This document shows, piece after piece, positions 26,275 through 34,904 of a stretch of 37,918 nt of DNA; within the stretch, counting starts at the first letter, position 1; every line of letters starts with the position of its first letter. Source of the DNA: Rhodospirillales bacterium (GTDB taxonomy: Bacteria > Pseudomonadota > Alphaproteobacteria > SMXQ01); contig JABIXC010000011.1 of the NCBI GenBank assembly GCA_018666775.1, positions 76,881-114,798 of the forward strand, read 5' to 3'. Under the pieces are notes generated by a model. That model was not told the DNA's origin. It saw only the letters and a list, made by a program, of their open reading frames with translations, and did not search any database. The position numbers and the translations under genes were made by a program.

Positions 26275-27540
26275 TTATTCTGCCGCCGTTTGTTCGCCTA
26301 GAACCCGCTTGCAGAAACTGGGACCATCTTCATGCTCTTCGATGTGGATTGATGTGCAAATGAAATCAGAAAAATTTGTGTTTTTCGGATCGCGTATCTG
26401 GCCCGGGGCGGCGTCCCCTGCCTCCATCGCTTCGATTGCACTTAACAGCCGTCTGGTAACAGCCGCAATCACGATGTCGGTCGACCCAAGATGCTCTGTT
26501 GTGCGATCCCTGGTCTCACCCTGGGTCTCAATGGCAAAGGCATCTTGTGCCGGGAAATAATCCCCCATCCCCGTAAAACTCTCATCGCGTTTCTGCACAT
26601 CTCTGTCTTGGAGATAGCGATTTTCTGGCCGTCGCACATGTCGGTTGTCCTGGGCGACGTTGTCTGCGCGAAAATCCCCCAAGACCTTCTTGTCCAATGG
26701 TTCTGAGCGCCGATAGAAAAATTCAAAGCCGGTATGGCTGTAATCATCTATGGGCACATACCAGCGTCCCTGATACCCGGCCTCACCCGTAGACGTGGAC
26801 GGGGTGGCCCCACAGGGATAAACGTAATTGTTAACACGCAAATATCTGCGGCCATCATCAGACCTGTGTAGCGCATAAATGCGCGTGCCATAACTGGCAT
26901 CTTCGGTGCTGATATCCGGTGGTGCAGTCCCCCTGAGGGCGCGGATATCATTGCCAGACCGAATGCTGCGCGACCCAGGGGGTTTGCGGTGCAAATACGT
27001 TGTGTGCACCGGGTCAAGGACACTTTCCAGACCCTGCAGCCAGTTGCAATTCTGGATCACACGATACGCAAGACGGTTTGGCTCTGGCGCCATCAGGAAT
27101 TCGAAATCGGGAATCAACGGCGGCTCACCTTCGCCCATATAGGTCCAGATGGCCCCGCCTTTTTCCTGCACCGGATACGCCGGGTGCTTGATTTTATCGC
27201 AGAATTTTCGGCCCGGGGGCTCCGCCGGTTGATCAATGCAATTGCCGTTTTTATCAAACAACCAACCATGGTAGAGGCAACGAATGCCGCCGTCTTCGAC
27301 CCGGCCATAGGAAAGGTCTGTGCCCCGGTGCGGGCAATGTTTGCCGATCAGGCCCAGTTCATCGTTGGGATCACGGAATAACACCAGATCTTCACTCATG
27401 ATGCGGATGGGAATTGGATCGCCCCCGATGGGCATTTCTTCCGATGCCGCAATGGGCTGCCAATAAGACCGCAGAAACCGGCCACCCGGGGTTCCGGGGC
27501 CAGTTTGGGTGAGTAAATCGCTTTTTTCTTTCGACAACAT
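26275..27540 (-). CDS. Rieske non-heme iron oxygenase, alpha (catalytic) subunit
   Basis: This 421-aa protein has a Rieske [2Fe-2S] domain with ligands C69-x-H71 (KHCPHRGTDLSYG) and C88-x-x-H91 (CLYHGWLFD). The catalytic domain follows, with iron ligands H179 and H184 in DPVHTTYLH. It resembles the phthalate-dioxygenase/O-demethylase-type family that hydroxylates aromatic or N-methyl compounds using a separate reductase. No ferredoxin reductase is encoded nearby. It heads a - strand operon with two aldolases and RidA. An AGGGGAG site precedes the ATG. The roughly 220 bases upstream (27541-27762) hold no gene. Confidence 0.9.
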   Translation of the reverse strand: MLSKEKSDLLTQTGPGTPGGRFLRSYWQPIAASEEMPIGGDPIPIRIMSEDLVLFRDPNDELGLIGKHCPHRGTDLSYGRVEDGGIRCLYHGWLFDKNGNCIDQPAEPPGRKFCDKIKHPAYPVQEKGGAIWTYMGEGEPPLIPDFEFLMAPEPNRLAYRVIQNCNWLQGLESVLDPVHTTYLHRKPPGSRSIRSGNDIRALRGTAPPDISTEDASYGTRIYALHRSDDGRRYLRVNNYVYPCGATPSTSTGEAGYQGRWYVPIDDYSHTGFEFFYRRSEPLDKKVLGDFRADNVAQDNRHVRRPENRYLQDRDVQKRDESFTGMGDYFPAQDAFAIETQGETRDRTTEHLGSTDIVIAAVTRRLLSAIEAMEAGDAAPGQIRDPKNTNFSDFICTSIHIEEHEDGPSFCKRVLGEQTAAE

Positions 27541-27762
27541 AGTGACACTCCCCTGATTTTTATTTCAGCTATTGGCTCCGCCGAATTATCATTAGAGGAC
27601 ATAGTAATCGGTTGGGCCAAAGAGTCCAAGCATCCATGGCGAGGCCTTTAAACCTGCGGCTCACTGTTTAAGAGGCTCATGAGGTGCGAGGGATCAGGGA
27701 CTTGGGTGGAAACTTTAGGGCAAACTATGGAAAAACCTGTTGGAAAATCCAGAGGTTATGTC

Positions 27763-28443
27763 TCAGTGGGGCTGGGGAGTTGTGCGAAAGAACTCCGCAT
27801 GGGCACCTGTTTCGTCGATCGAATAGAGGGGTTGAAAACCACGCTCAAAGTCATTCAAAGACAATACCCACTTCGACCGGTTATCCAGCACATATTCACG
27901 ATTTGATTTTGTGGTGGCCAGAAGCACGGCATGGGCGACTTTTTGGCCCCTCACGGTGACATAGCCAATCAGAATGCGCAGCTTACTTGCCGGCCAACCA
28001 TCAATGTGGAGCGCCGCCGCCTTTGCCAATGCAAAATCTTCGCAATCGCCCCCTTCCTTGATCGTCGTTGCCAGCGGCTCCCAGTAATCCCTACGGTGCC
28101 AATGATCCCAATCGCTGCGATAGACAACTGTGCGGTTAACGGTCCAGTTTATCAATTCAAGGAGATCGACCTCGGACTTCGCATCCTTTTTTTCCTGCAA
28201 AACTTCCCTATACCAGTTAACGACGACGCTGTCCTTTGCATCGAGTGCTTTTTGAAGCTGTCCGCTCGACACACGCGCCCAATTCTGCATCCGCTTTGTA
28301 ATCTGGGGCATTGAGACATGAATCGTAGAATAATGGGGCTGCTCTGCTGCAAAAACAGAAGACGGCGCATGAAATGCGAAAATGCAAAATACCGGTATCA
28401 GAAAATTTCGCCTGATCGCATGCCACAACTTTATCGAAATCAT
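27763..28443 (-). CDS. Transglutaminase-like cysteine protease (BTLCP/LapG family), secreted
   Basis: This 226-aa protein has a signal peptide (cleavage near VFA-AEQ, about residue 32) and the bacterial transglutaminase-like protease core. The catalytic triad is C124 in GGDCEDFALAK, H161 in VAHAVLLA and D177 in YVLDNRSKW. LapG, the known member, cleaves surface adhesins in the periplasm and is controlled by LapD and cyclic-di-GMP. No LapD or large adhesin gene is in the window. The gene starts 39 bases after a lipoprotein gene on the same strand. Confidence 0.87.
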   Translation of the reverse strand: MISIKLWHAIRRNFLIPVFCIFAFHAPSSVFAAEQPHYSTIHVSMPQITKRMQNWARVSSGQLQKALDAKDSVVVNWYREVLQEKKDAKSEVDLLELINWTVNRTVVYRSDWDHWHRRDYWEPLATTIKEGGDCEDFALAKAAALHIDGWPASKLRILIGYVTVRGQKVAHAVLLATTKSNREYVLDNRSKWVLSLNDFERGFQPLYSIDETGAHAEFFRTTPQPH

Positions 28444-28481
28444 TTCACGCCCCCCAAAAAAACCTGTCAGGCACCCTCATC

Positions 28482-29060
28482 CTACTGCTGTGGTGCAGCC
28501 TTCGTCATAGCGGGTGCGCTGCCATCGGTGGCAATCGTTTCGGTTATGGCCGTCTTGTTATCAGTTTTCAGCTCATCACCGACGGTGACTTTGGTGTTGC
28601 CGGCTTCCACGGCCCATACCTTGGTTACAGAATCCAGGGTTTTCATATAGAGCGTCGTCGCCTCACCCTTGTTGAGCTTGAAATTCATGGAGAATTCACA
28701 CGCCCGGTAAAACAGTTCGCGCGACATCAGAACGGCCGGGGTACGGCCCGACATTTCCAGCTCGCTGCTGCTTTCTTCTTCGCCCGCCTTTTCATTACCA
28801 CCAAATGAAATTGAAAGCCCAACCGAGCCCGATTCGGCTTGGTCAAATGCGGCGTCGGGCGGCGGTTGAGAACAGGTGATCGATCGGGTGCCATCATTAC
28901 GGACGAAAACATGGGACAGGCCCGCCGTAGATGAAATAGCGGTATTCTCCTTCACATCCGTAACGATGGGTGTCGGCGAATACAATTTCGCACAGGATGC
29001 AAGCAACAGTGCCGCTACCATCACGCCTGCGCTGGCCCCAAGCTTTCTAATACAATTCAT
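28482..29060 (-). CDS. Hypothetical lipoprotein
   Basis: This 192-aa protein starts with a lipoprotein signal peptide whose lipobox is LLASC (Cys 23), so it should be anchored to a membrane facing the periplasm. The mature part contains a SITCSQPPPDAAFDQAESGS segment and acidic stretches (AGEEESSSELEMSG). I recognise no domain. It has a GGGGAGGGG site and lies upstream of the LapG-like protease gene, so both may be expressed together. Divergent from the lysine-rich secreted protein at 29219. Confidence 0.75.
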   Translation of the reverse strand: MNCIRKLGASAGVMVAALLLASCAKLYSPTPIVTDVKENTAISSTAGLSHVFVRNDGTRSITCSQPPPDAAFDQAESGSVGLSISFGGNEKAGEEESSSELEMSGRTPAVLMSRELFYRACEFSMNFKLNKGEATTLYMKTLDSVTKVWAVEAGNTKVTVGDELKTDNKTAITETIATDGSAPAMTKAAPQQ

Positions 29061-29218
29061 TCGCCCCTCCCCCTTAATCTTTTACAACGCTCTACCACAA
29101 CACCTTCACCGGAAGCTGGCGAATTTGCAGCATTCACGCTTATTGTCATTAGAGAAAGATTACTAGAGAGTGATCGCAATAACAACGTCTCATAAAATCA
29201 GGGAACAGGGGTGCAACC

Positions 29219-30067
29219 ATGCCAAACCGATCGCTCACGCGCATTGCAGTTTTATTTTGTGGGTTTGTATTTTTTTCGACTGCCCCCTTCCCGTCCTGCG
29301 CGGCTTCCAAAGGGGTTAGCTTTGATGAATACAAGGGGACGAACCTTAGATACTGCAAGAAGCTGGGCATCAAGCACATAAAAAGGGTCAAGAAATGTAT
29401 CGGGCCTGGCAAGATCGGTGCCGGTGTAAAAGGCAAGGCAAGCATCATCACGTATCTCCATGGAAAGACGGGAGAGGTGGGGGCCACGCTTGAAGCCAAG
29501 CAAGTCATAAAAATAAATTTCTTCGGCAAAAAAGTTAAATTTGGCCTTTCCTGTCAATTAAGCAAAGGCGGCAAGTCGGAGTGGAAAAAGCTTTTCGGAT
29601 ACAGTTTTTCGACGCCATCGGTTCCCGCCATCAGTTCCAACACTATCTTGGCGGCGATCGTGTCCCGGGGTGCGGCCGCTGCGGCGGGCAAGGGGGCAGC
29701 AGCAAACGTTTCCAAATCTGGCGATATGCAGTCCACGGCAAGCGGCTTTGCGGGAACCGCAACGGGCAAGGAAATCAAGGGCCTGATGAAGGCATCGGGA
29801 TGTTCACTGGTTCCCAACGTCAACATATTCAAGGGAATCAAAAGCATCTCTCTGTTAAAGGCAGGCGTTGAGTTTTCGGTTAAAGTCTACGACTGGAAAG
29901 TGAACCCAAAAAAGAAAACCGCCTCCGCCCGGCTGAAAATCTCTGCCCGGGCCATTGCCAAGGTCGGCGGCGCAAAATTCAAGATCGCCAAAAAGAAATT
30001 CCATCTTCCCGGAAAAAAATTCAAACAAAAAATCGGCGATATCGTCAAATTGAAAATATCAAACTAA
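29219..30067 (+). CDS. Lysine-rich secreted protein of unknown function
   Basis: This 282-aa protein has a signal peptide (cleavage near SCA-ASK, about residue 29). It is strongly basic with many Lys-Gly-Lys steps. The middle (about 130-190) is rich in Ala, Ser and Gly, with SRGAAAAAGKGAAANVSK, and the ends look beta-rich. A segment around residues 95-115 (INFFGKKVKFGLSC) faintly recalls the tail domain of the three TctC-like proteins; this is tentative. No catalytic motif was seen. An AGGGG site precedes the ATG. Confidence 0.7.
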   Translation: MPNRSLTRIAVLFCGFVFFSTAPFPSCAASKGVSFDEYKGTNLRYCKKLGIKHIKRVKKCIGPGKIGAGVKGKASIITYLHGKTGEVGATLEAKQVIKINFFGKKVKFGLSCQLSKGGKSEWKKLFGYSFSTPSVPAISSNTILAAIVSRGAAAAAGKGAAANVSKSGDMQSTASGFAGTATGKEIKGLMKASGCSLVPNVNIFKGIKSISLLKAGVEFSVKVYDWKVNPKKKTASARLKISARAIAKVGGAKFKIAKKKFHLPGKKFKQKIGDIVKLKISN

Positions 30068-30135
30068 CCGATAACGCCGGCAACATTCATCAGTGGAAAT
30101 GGCCGGGATATCAGCCAAAGCCCAATCCAGCGCGC

Positions 30136-30921
30136 TTAGCCCTTTTTAGGCGGTTGCGGCCGGGAAAAGACGAGCGCATTGTCTGTTGAAGCGCTCGCAT
30201 CAAAGGTATAGCCATCGGCATTAAAATCTTTCAAGCCATCCGCCCGATCCACACGGTTTTCCATGATCCAGCGTGCCATGGCACCGCGGGCACGTTTGAC
30301 GTAATGCATGAGGGCGCGAGCCTTACCATCCTTCACGTTCAGGAACTTTGCAACAATCACCCTCTGTCCAAGCACTTTTGCATCCACGGCCTTGAAATAT
30401 TCGTTTGAAGCAAGATTAACCACGCTTGTATCGCCATGATCGGCAAGATCCTCATTCAATTGATCGGCAATACGTGTGCCCCAGAAATCATAGAGGGATT
30501 TTCCGCGACCATTGGTCAATTTGCTCCCCATCTCAAGGCGATACGGCTGGATCGCATCCATGGGGCGCAAAACACCATAAAGGCCTGAGAGGATGCGCAA
30601 ATGATCCTGCGCATAAGAGAGCGTGTCCTCAGAAAGGCTATCAGCCTCCAGCCCCCAATAGACATCGCCATCAAAGGCAAGCCCGGCAGGCTTGGCGGTA
30701 TTGCTCCTGTTATCGAGATTGAAGGCCTGAAACCGTTCGAAATTCATGGCCGCAAGATTATCGCTAATATGCATCAGACGTTTCAGGTCATCCGCTGTCT
30801 GGGTTTTAGCGACGGCCGCAAGCGCCTTCGTATCGTCGCGAAGGCGCGGCTGTGTGACAGGAGCGCCCAAATCGGCAGGCGCCATGTTCAATTTTTTTGC
30901 AGGGGAGAGTAGCGTCAGCAT
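30136..30921 (-). CDS. yaaA: Peroxide stress protein YaaA (DUF328)
   Basis: This 261-aa protein matches the YaaA family in length and motifs: N-terminal MLTLLSPAKKLN, AGLAFDGDVYWGLEA, RILSGLYGVLRPMDAIQPYRLEMG and NLASNEYFKAV. YaaA lowers intracellular unincorporated iron during hydrogen peroxide stress in E. coli and binds DNA. The start at 30921 is fixed by an AGGAGG site; upstream in-frame codons are not native. It appears monocistronic, with no partner genes. Confidence 0.92.
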   Translation of the reverse strand: MLTLLSPAKKLNMAPADLGAPVTQPRLRDDTKALAAVAKTQTADDLKRLMHISDNLAAMNFERFQAFNLDNRSNTAKPAGLAFDGDVYWGLEADSLSEDTLSYAQDHLRILSGLYGVLRPMDAIQPYRLEMGSKLTNGRGKSLYDFWGTRIADQLNEDLADHGDTSVVNLASNEYFKAVDAKVLGQRVIVAKFLNVKDGKARALMHYVKRARGAMARWIMENRVDRADGLKDFNADGYTFDASASTDNALVFSRPQPPKKG

Positions 30922-31124
30922 AATCAATCCTTTCCTCCTAACATCAACCCGGACAATCCAGATTCGTATGCGTGGGACGGTGACCACAAGAACCTAAGCC
31001 CTTGCGTCAATAATTCAAGTCGCTTGATCCTGAATTAGAAAATATACAGACGCGATGCCGTCAAGGTGTGGGCACATCCCCCCCGTGAAATGAACAATGG
31101 CCCAGAGGATAAACCCCTAAGTCA

Positions 31125-31145
31125 TTGAAAAATATGGTGGGCGAT
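31125..31145. repeat. Left copy of an 18/21-bp direct repeat
   Basis: TTGAAA, three bases, then ATGGTGGGCGAT recurs in the same orientation at 37760-37780; only the middle three bases differ. The second half overlaps the tRNA-like 3' end described next, as expected for an attachment-site repeat. Confidence 0.55.
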
Positions 31146-31175
31146 GACGGGTTTGAACCTGCGACCCGCTGATTG
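31135..31175 (-). pseudogene. 3' tRNA-like remnant
   Basis: On the - strand the sequence reads GGGTCGCAGGTTCAAACC, then CGTCATCGCCCACCA, which has the layout of a tRNA T-arm with the GTTCAAA loop, an acceptor strand and an encoded CCA end. The T-stem has two mismatches and no matching 5' acceptor strand (GGGCGAT on the - strand) is found upstream, so it is not an intact tRNA. It may be the scar of integration of a mobile element into a tRNA gene. Confidence 0.45.
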
Positions 31176-31244
31176 GGTGGCTGGGGTTTCGGGCGGCGCT
31201 TTGCTCAGCACCCTTTGAATTTCTTGAGGGAACATTGAAGGGCC

Positions 31245-31475
31245 ATGACTTCTGCTTTAGAGATATCGGCACGGGGCATCCGCGTGGCGACGGTCCTGTT
31301 ATCCCCACTCTACCCACTGCATCCATTCTTTGCCGCCGTACTGGTGCCTTTTATCATGGGATTTGTCGCCGATGCCGTGGGCATCAAAAACAGCTTCTAC
31401 GTCTGTGGGGGCTTCTTGATCTTATGTTGCATCATCGTCGCCCTATTCATCCGCCGCATCCCCGGTTTTAAAACC
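31245..31475 (+). pseudogene. Remnant of a major facilitator superfamily transporter (C-terminal end)
   Basis: The frame starting at 31245 encodes FFAAVLVPFIMGFVADAVG, then IKNSFYVCGGFLILCCIIVALF, then IRRIPGFK, which is how the last two helices of an MFS permease look. Nothing upstream encodes the other ten helices. After about 31475 the frame merely runs antisense to the neighbouring peptidase gene. It is therefore a decayed or recombined gene end. The 563-base stretch 30922-31484 holds this, the tRNA-like remnant and no intact gene. Confidence 0.5.
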
Positions 31476-31484
31476 TGCTCGCCC

Positions 31485-32732
31485 TTATTTCTGGAGATAC
31501 CGCGATACGGCCAGATAATGATAAATCAGCCGTTTGTCCGTCACATTATGAGCGCACATTTGATAGTTCATGGAACCATGGGCTCTGTATTTTGTGGCCT
31601 CACACCCATTCCGTTTAAAGCCTTTGGCCGCAGACCCCCCACCATATTCATCATCCAAGCCAAAGGCGTGGCCGACCTCGTGCCAATAGGTGTTATCGGT
31701 TGTCATGGTTGAGAAATTGTTGAACTGGACCGGGTTGGATTTATACATTTGATTAAATTTATATGGCAAAAACTTGGTGGCAAAGCGCACCGTTAGGTGA
31801 TCGTTTTTCTTAAAAAGCTTTAGAGCGGGTGAGCCTTTAAACTCACCTTCATTGTGCCCCTTCATCAACAATTTTAGCCTGAAAATTTCGTTCCCCAAAT
31901 CGTCAGAAATATTCCAATAAGCCTCTGCGGTTCGAACGAAATTATCAAGCACCCAAACCTTGGGCTTTACCTTCACAATCTGCTTCTTGATTGGATCCAA
32001 CCAAAAAAGATCCATATCCGACGACACGCGGCAACCCGACTTTGGGTTTCCCTTTTTGGTGTATTGATATTCAATTTTCCCTGAACTGATAAATTTATTC
32101 TGCGGATCCCGGGTATATAGCCCCTTGCCTGCATATTTCCCTTCAAACCCCGGGAAATAGATTGATGTTTTACACACCTTCAACCAAAGCGGTGTTGCGG
32201 GGGAATTGAGCGTGTAAACACCCGCCCCCCCCGGAACCGGGGTGACTTCAGATCTGGTATAAAGTTTCCATGCATGGGCTGCGTTAAAATCCACCCGGTT
32301 TTTAACAAAATCATTGATAATTGGCCGATATGGAACCACCATTTCCCAAACACCATCTTTTTTGCTGATGACATAAATATATTTTTGCTGGGTGAATGCC
32401 GTTCCAAGAAAATTATATTTTCCACGGATGACCTTGGCCTTAAGCGTGCGCGATTTCAGAATAGACTTGCCCGAATTACCGCCCCGGGCAGCCGTAAATT
32501 TCGACACCTGCCCCCCCTTGCGATCCCGGAACCGATTGCACTGCACAATGACTTCGTTCCAGGTGCGATTGCCGTAAAAAAAGGGATGGGGAAATAATTT
32601 TTGAAAAAAATTCACATCATTTTTGGTCTTTGTGGTCGACTTTAAATCCCGCATGCTTTTGCAAAGACCTGCATTCGCATCGTGGGGAAATATGACGCCA
32701 CACATCACAAAAAATAGAATGTAGTTTTTCAT
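31485..32732 (-). CDS. Secreted metzincin-like zinc metallopeptidase
   Basis: This 415-aa protein has a signal peptide (cleavage near ANA-GLC, about residue 21). Near the C-terminus it has H351-E-x-x-H355-x-x-G358-x-x-D361 (HEVGHAFGLDDEYGG), the metzincin HExxHxxGxxD/H motif with Asp as third ligand. A candidate Met-turn follows in HGSMNYQMC (M388). The roughly 330 preceding residues are beta-rich and basic with scattered cysteines, of unrecognised type. An AAGGAG site precedes the ATG. It lies within the region bounded by the direct repeats. The substrate could be a surface or environmental protein; this is inference. Confidence 0.75.
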   Translation of the reverse strand: MKNYILFFVMCGVIFPHDANAGLCKSMRDLKSTTKTKNDVNFFQKLFPHPFFYGNRTWNEVIVQCNRFRDRKGGQVSKFTAARGGNSGKSILKSRTLKAKVIRGKYNFLGTAFTQQKYIYVISKKDGVWEMVVPYRPIINDFVKNRVDFNAAHAWKLYTRSEVTPVPGGAGVYTLNSPATPLWLKVCKTSIYFPGFEGKYAGKGLYTRDPQNKFISSGKIEYQYTKKGNPKSGCRVSSDMDLFWLDPIKKQIVKVKPKVWVLDNFVRTAEAYWNISDDLGNEIFRLKLLMKGHNEGEFKGSPALKLFKKNDHLTVRFATKFLPYKFNQMYKSNPVQFNNFSTMTTDNTYWHEVGHAFGLDDEYGGGSAAKGFKRNGCEATKYRAHGSMNYQMCAHNVTDKRLIYHYLAVSRYLQK

Positions 32733-32913
32733 TTAACCGCTCCTTGCCTAGCTTAAAAGGGGATGGCATCGGCATACGAACCAAACATCCAATTTCAACA
32801 ACTGATACAAGAGACAAGGACATGTTAGCCGATGTCTTGACCAAATGTCGCCAAAAAGGAAAAGGAATGAGTGCTGAAGTTGCCGCCTGCATCACTGCAC
32901 GCGTGCAACTTCA

Positions 32914-34890
32914 TCAAGAGAAGTAGGGAATCCCCAGCAGTTCGAACAGGGCGGGGGCTGACCAGAATATTTCCAACAAGAAATCAAAGATCACCACCAC
33001 GAAGGCTTCTGCAATCACCGCCAACAACAGCGCGATGCGCCATGTGCCGCCATAGATGCGAATATAGAGCAGCGCAAATACGGCCATGGCAATATGAAAT
33101 CCGATCAGAAACACGCTGGCGGCAAGACCGATAAGCCAAGCGAAATTCTCAAGGCTGCGGCGCATGGTTGTCGCCGCTTTCACACCATCAAAGGCAGGGA
33201 TATCTGAGCTCGGCCCGCCGAGGACACGCAGATGAAAACTGATCTGAAGCGCGCCCAACAGAATACCAACCCCCGCAATACAATAGATTATGAGAGATGC
33301 GCGGGTTACCCATTCCGTGCTGATAGTGGCAGCGGCGGCCAACACCCCCATAACCACTAGCAAAAAGACGATATCGCCCCGTAGATGCCAACGGGTCAAA
33401 TCGATCAATGGCTCGCCACCTGCGGGTTCGCCTTTGCGCATCCTCCGGATGATGGGCATCACCAAAGTCAAGACAACAAGGCAGAAGATGATCAAAACGC
33501 CCGGCTCAAGAATCCATTCCCAGCCATAGCGCGCATTAGAAAGCCACAAATAGCCTTCTAACTGTCCGCCCAAAACAACGGCCACCAGCAAGGGAGGACG
33601 CGGCCAATCAAATATCTTCATAAGATAGCCAAGGGCAGAGAATCCTAAAAAGGTAACAATATCCCACCACACAAAATGGGCAGCATAGGCCGCCGTCACA
33701 CAAAGGACCAAGGTCATTGGCACAATAATGTAGAACGGCATCAAGCTCAGCTTGGCAAACTGGTTCGCAGCACCAAGGGCCAGCGCGGCCGCGATGATAT
33801 TAGCAATCACCAAAACCCAGATCATGGCCATGGTGTACGGCAATTGATCTGTCAGCATGGCGGAACCCGGCGTGATACCGACCGAAATAAAGGCGACAAG
33901 CATCAACGCATAAGACGTTGAGCCCGGAATTCCGAAGGCAATGGTTGGGATTAATGCACCACCTTCTTTGGCATTATTAGAGCTTTCCGGCGCGATCACA
34001 CCGCGCACGTCACCCTTGCCAAAATTTTCCGGGTTTTTCTCGGTCTGCACCGCATGGGCATAAGCAAACCAATCGGCGACAGATCCACCGAGGCCCGGCA
34101 ACACACCAACCCAAACGCCAATTAGGGAACAACGGATCATCAGCCACCAATGGATAAACACATCCTTCATGCCTTGGACCAGACCAGACCCCAGCCCTTC
34201 GGTTTCGGCAATTGATGTGCGCCGCACCGCTAACGCGATCATTTCTGGCACGGCAAAAAGCCCAAGGCCCACGAGAATGAGGCTAATGCCATCAACGAGG
34301 TATTCACCTTCAAAGGCAAAGCGTTCAATGCCCGTTTTATTATCCATGCCAACGGTTGAGACCAGTACGCCAAGAATAGCCGCCATTAATCCCTTGATTG
34401 GCGCGCGGCCTGACAGCACACCGACGGCCGACAAGCCCCAAAGAACCAACATCAAAAATTCCGGCGAACGGAAGGCCAAAACCAATGGCCGCAGGATCGG
34501 CAGGCTGGCAAAAAGAACAATGGCGCCGAATATGCCACCCAAAGGTGACGCGATGAAGGCCGCCCCAAAGGCGCGTCTGGCTTCGCCCTTTTGCGCCATT
34601 GGGAAACCATCAACGATGGTCGCCTGAGAGCCCGCACTGCCCGGCACCGCGATCAACACAGACGGAAAAGTATTCGCCGTGTTCGAAACCGCCCCCATGC
34701 CCAGTAAAAGGGCGATGGCCGGATAAGGATCAAGGGTGATGGCATAGGGCAAAACAATAGTGATGAGGAGAAGCACCCCAATACCCGGAAGGGCCGCAAA
34801 GAACGAGCTGCCCAAAATGCCAATGAGCATGAGAAACATAGGCCAGGGACGTGAAATTTCACTAACGGCTATAAATAAAGCATCAAACAT
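32914..34890 (-). CDS. Tripartite tricarboxylate transporter permease, TctA-TctB fusion
   Basis: This 658-aa membrane protein has a TctA part of about 500 residues: LPGIGVLLLITIVLP, GMGAVSNTANTFPSVLIAVPGSAGSQAT, and the second repeat GVLPGLGGSVADWFAYA with GALIPTIAFGIPGSTSYALML. After RRMRKGEPAGGEP a roughly 150-residue tail with four predicted helices resembles TctB (DUF1468), normally a separate small subunit. It would energise uptake of a carboxylate delivered by the binding protein encoded upstream at 34998. The start has only a weak ribosome-binding site. The gene follows a long palindrome. Confidence 0.88.
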   Translation of the reverse strand: MFDALFIAVSEISRPWPMFLMLIGILGSSFFAALPGIGVLLLITIVLPYAITLDPYPAIALLLGMGAVSNTANTFPSVLIAVPGSAGSQATIVDGFPMAQKGEARRAFGAAFIASPLGGIFGAIVLFASLPILRPLVLAFRSPEFLMLVLWGLSAVGVLSGRAPIKGLMAAILGVLVSTVGMDNKTGIERFAFEGEYLVDGISLILVGLGLFAVPEMIALAVRRTSIAETEGLGSGLVQGMKDVFIHWWLMIRCSLIGVWVGVLPGLGGSVADWFAYAHAVQTEKNPENFGKGDVRGVIAPESSNNAKEGGALIPTIAFGIPGSTSYALMLVAFISVGITPGSAMLTDQLPYTMAMIWVLVIANIIAAALALGAANQFAKLSLMPFYIIVPMTLVLCVTAAYAAHFVWWDIVTFLGFSALGYLMKIFDWPRPPLLVAVVLGGQLEGYLWLSNARYGWEWILEPGVLIIFCLVVLTLVMPIIRRMRKGEPAGGEPLIDLTRWHLRGDIVFLLVVMGVLAAAATISTEWVTRASLIIYCIAGVGILLGALQISFHLRVLGGPSSDIPAFDGVKAATTMRRSLENFAWLIGLAASVFLIGFHIAMAVFALLYIRIYGGTWRIALLLAVIAEAFVVVIFDFLLEIFWSAPALFELLGIPYFS

Positions 34891-34904
34891 TTGGGCTCGC
34901 AGTT

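Noticed and set aside
31135-31215. Intact tRNA on the - strand
   Set aside because: The 3' end looks tRNA-like, but the T-stem has mismatches and no 5' acceptor strand, D-arm or proper anticodon loop could be found.
31476-31712. Continuation of the MFS-remnant frame
   Set aside because: From here on the frame is antisense to the 3' end of the peptidase gene, and the hydrophobic MFS-like pattern stops.
32744-32926. Short + strand frame (60 codons; internal ATG at 32821)
   Set aside because: The only recognisable part is about 35 residues, the ribosome-binding site is too close to the internal ATG, and it overlaps the end of the permease gene. It could be a decayed gene but cannot be supported.
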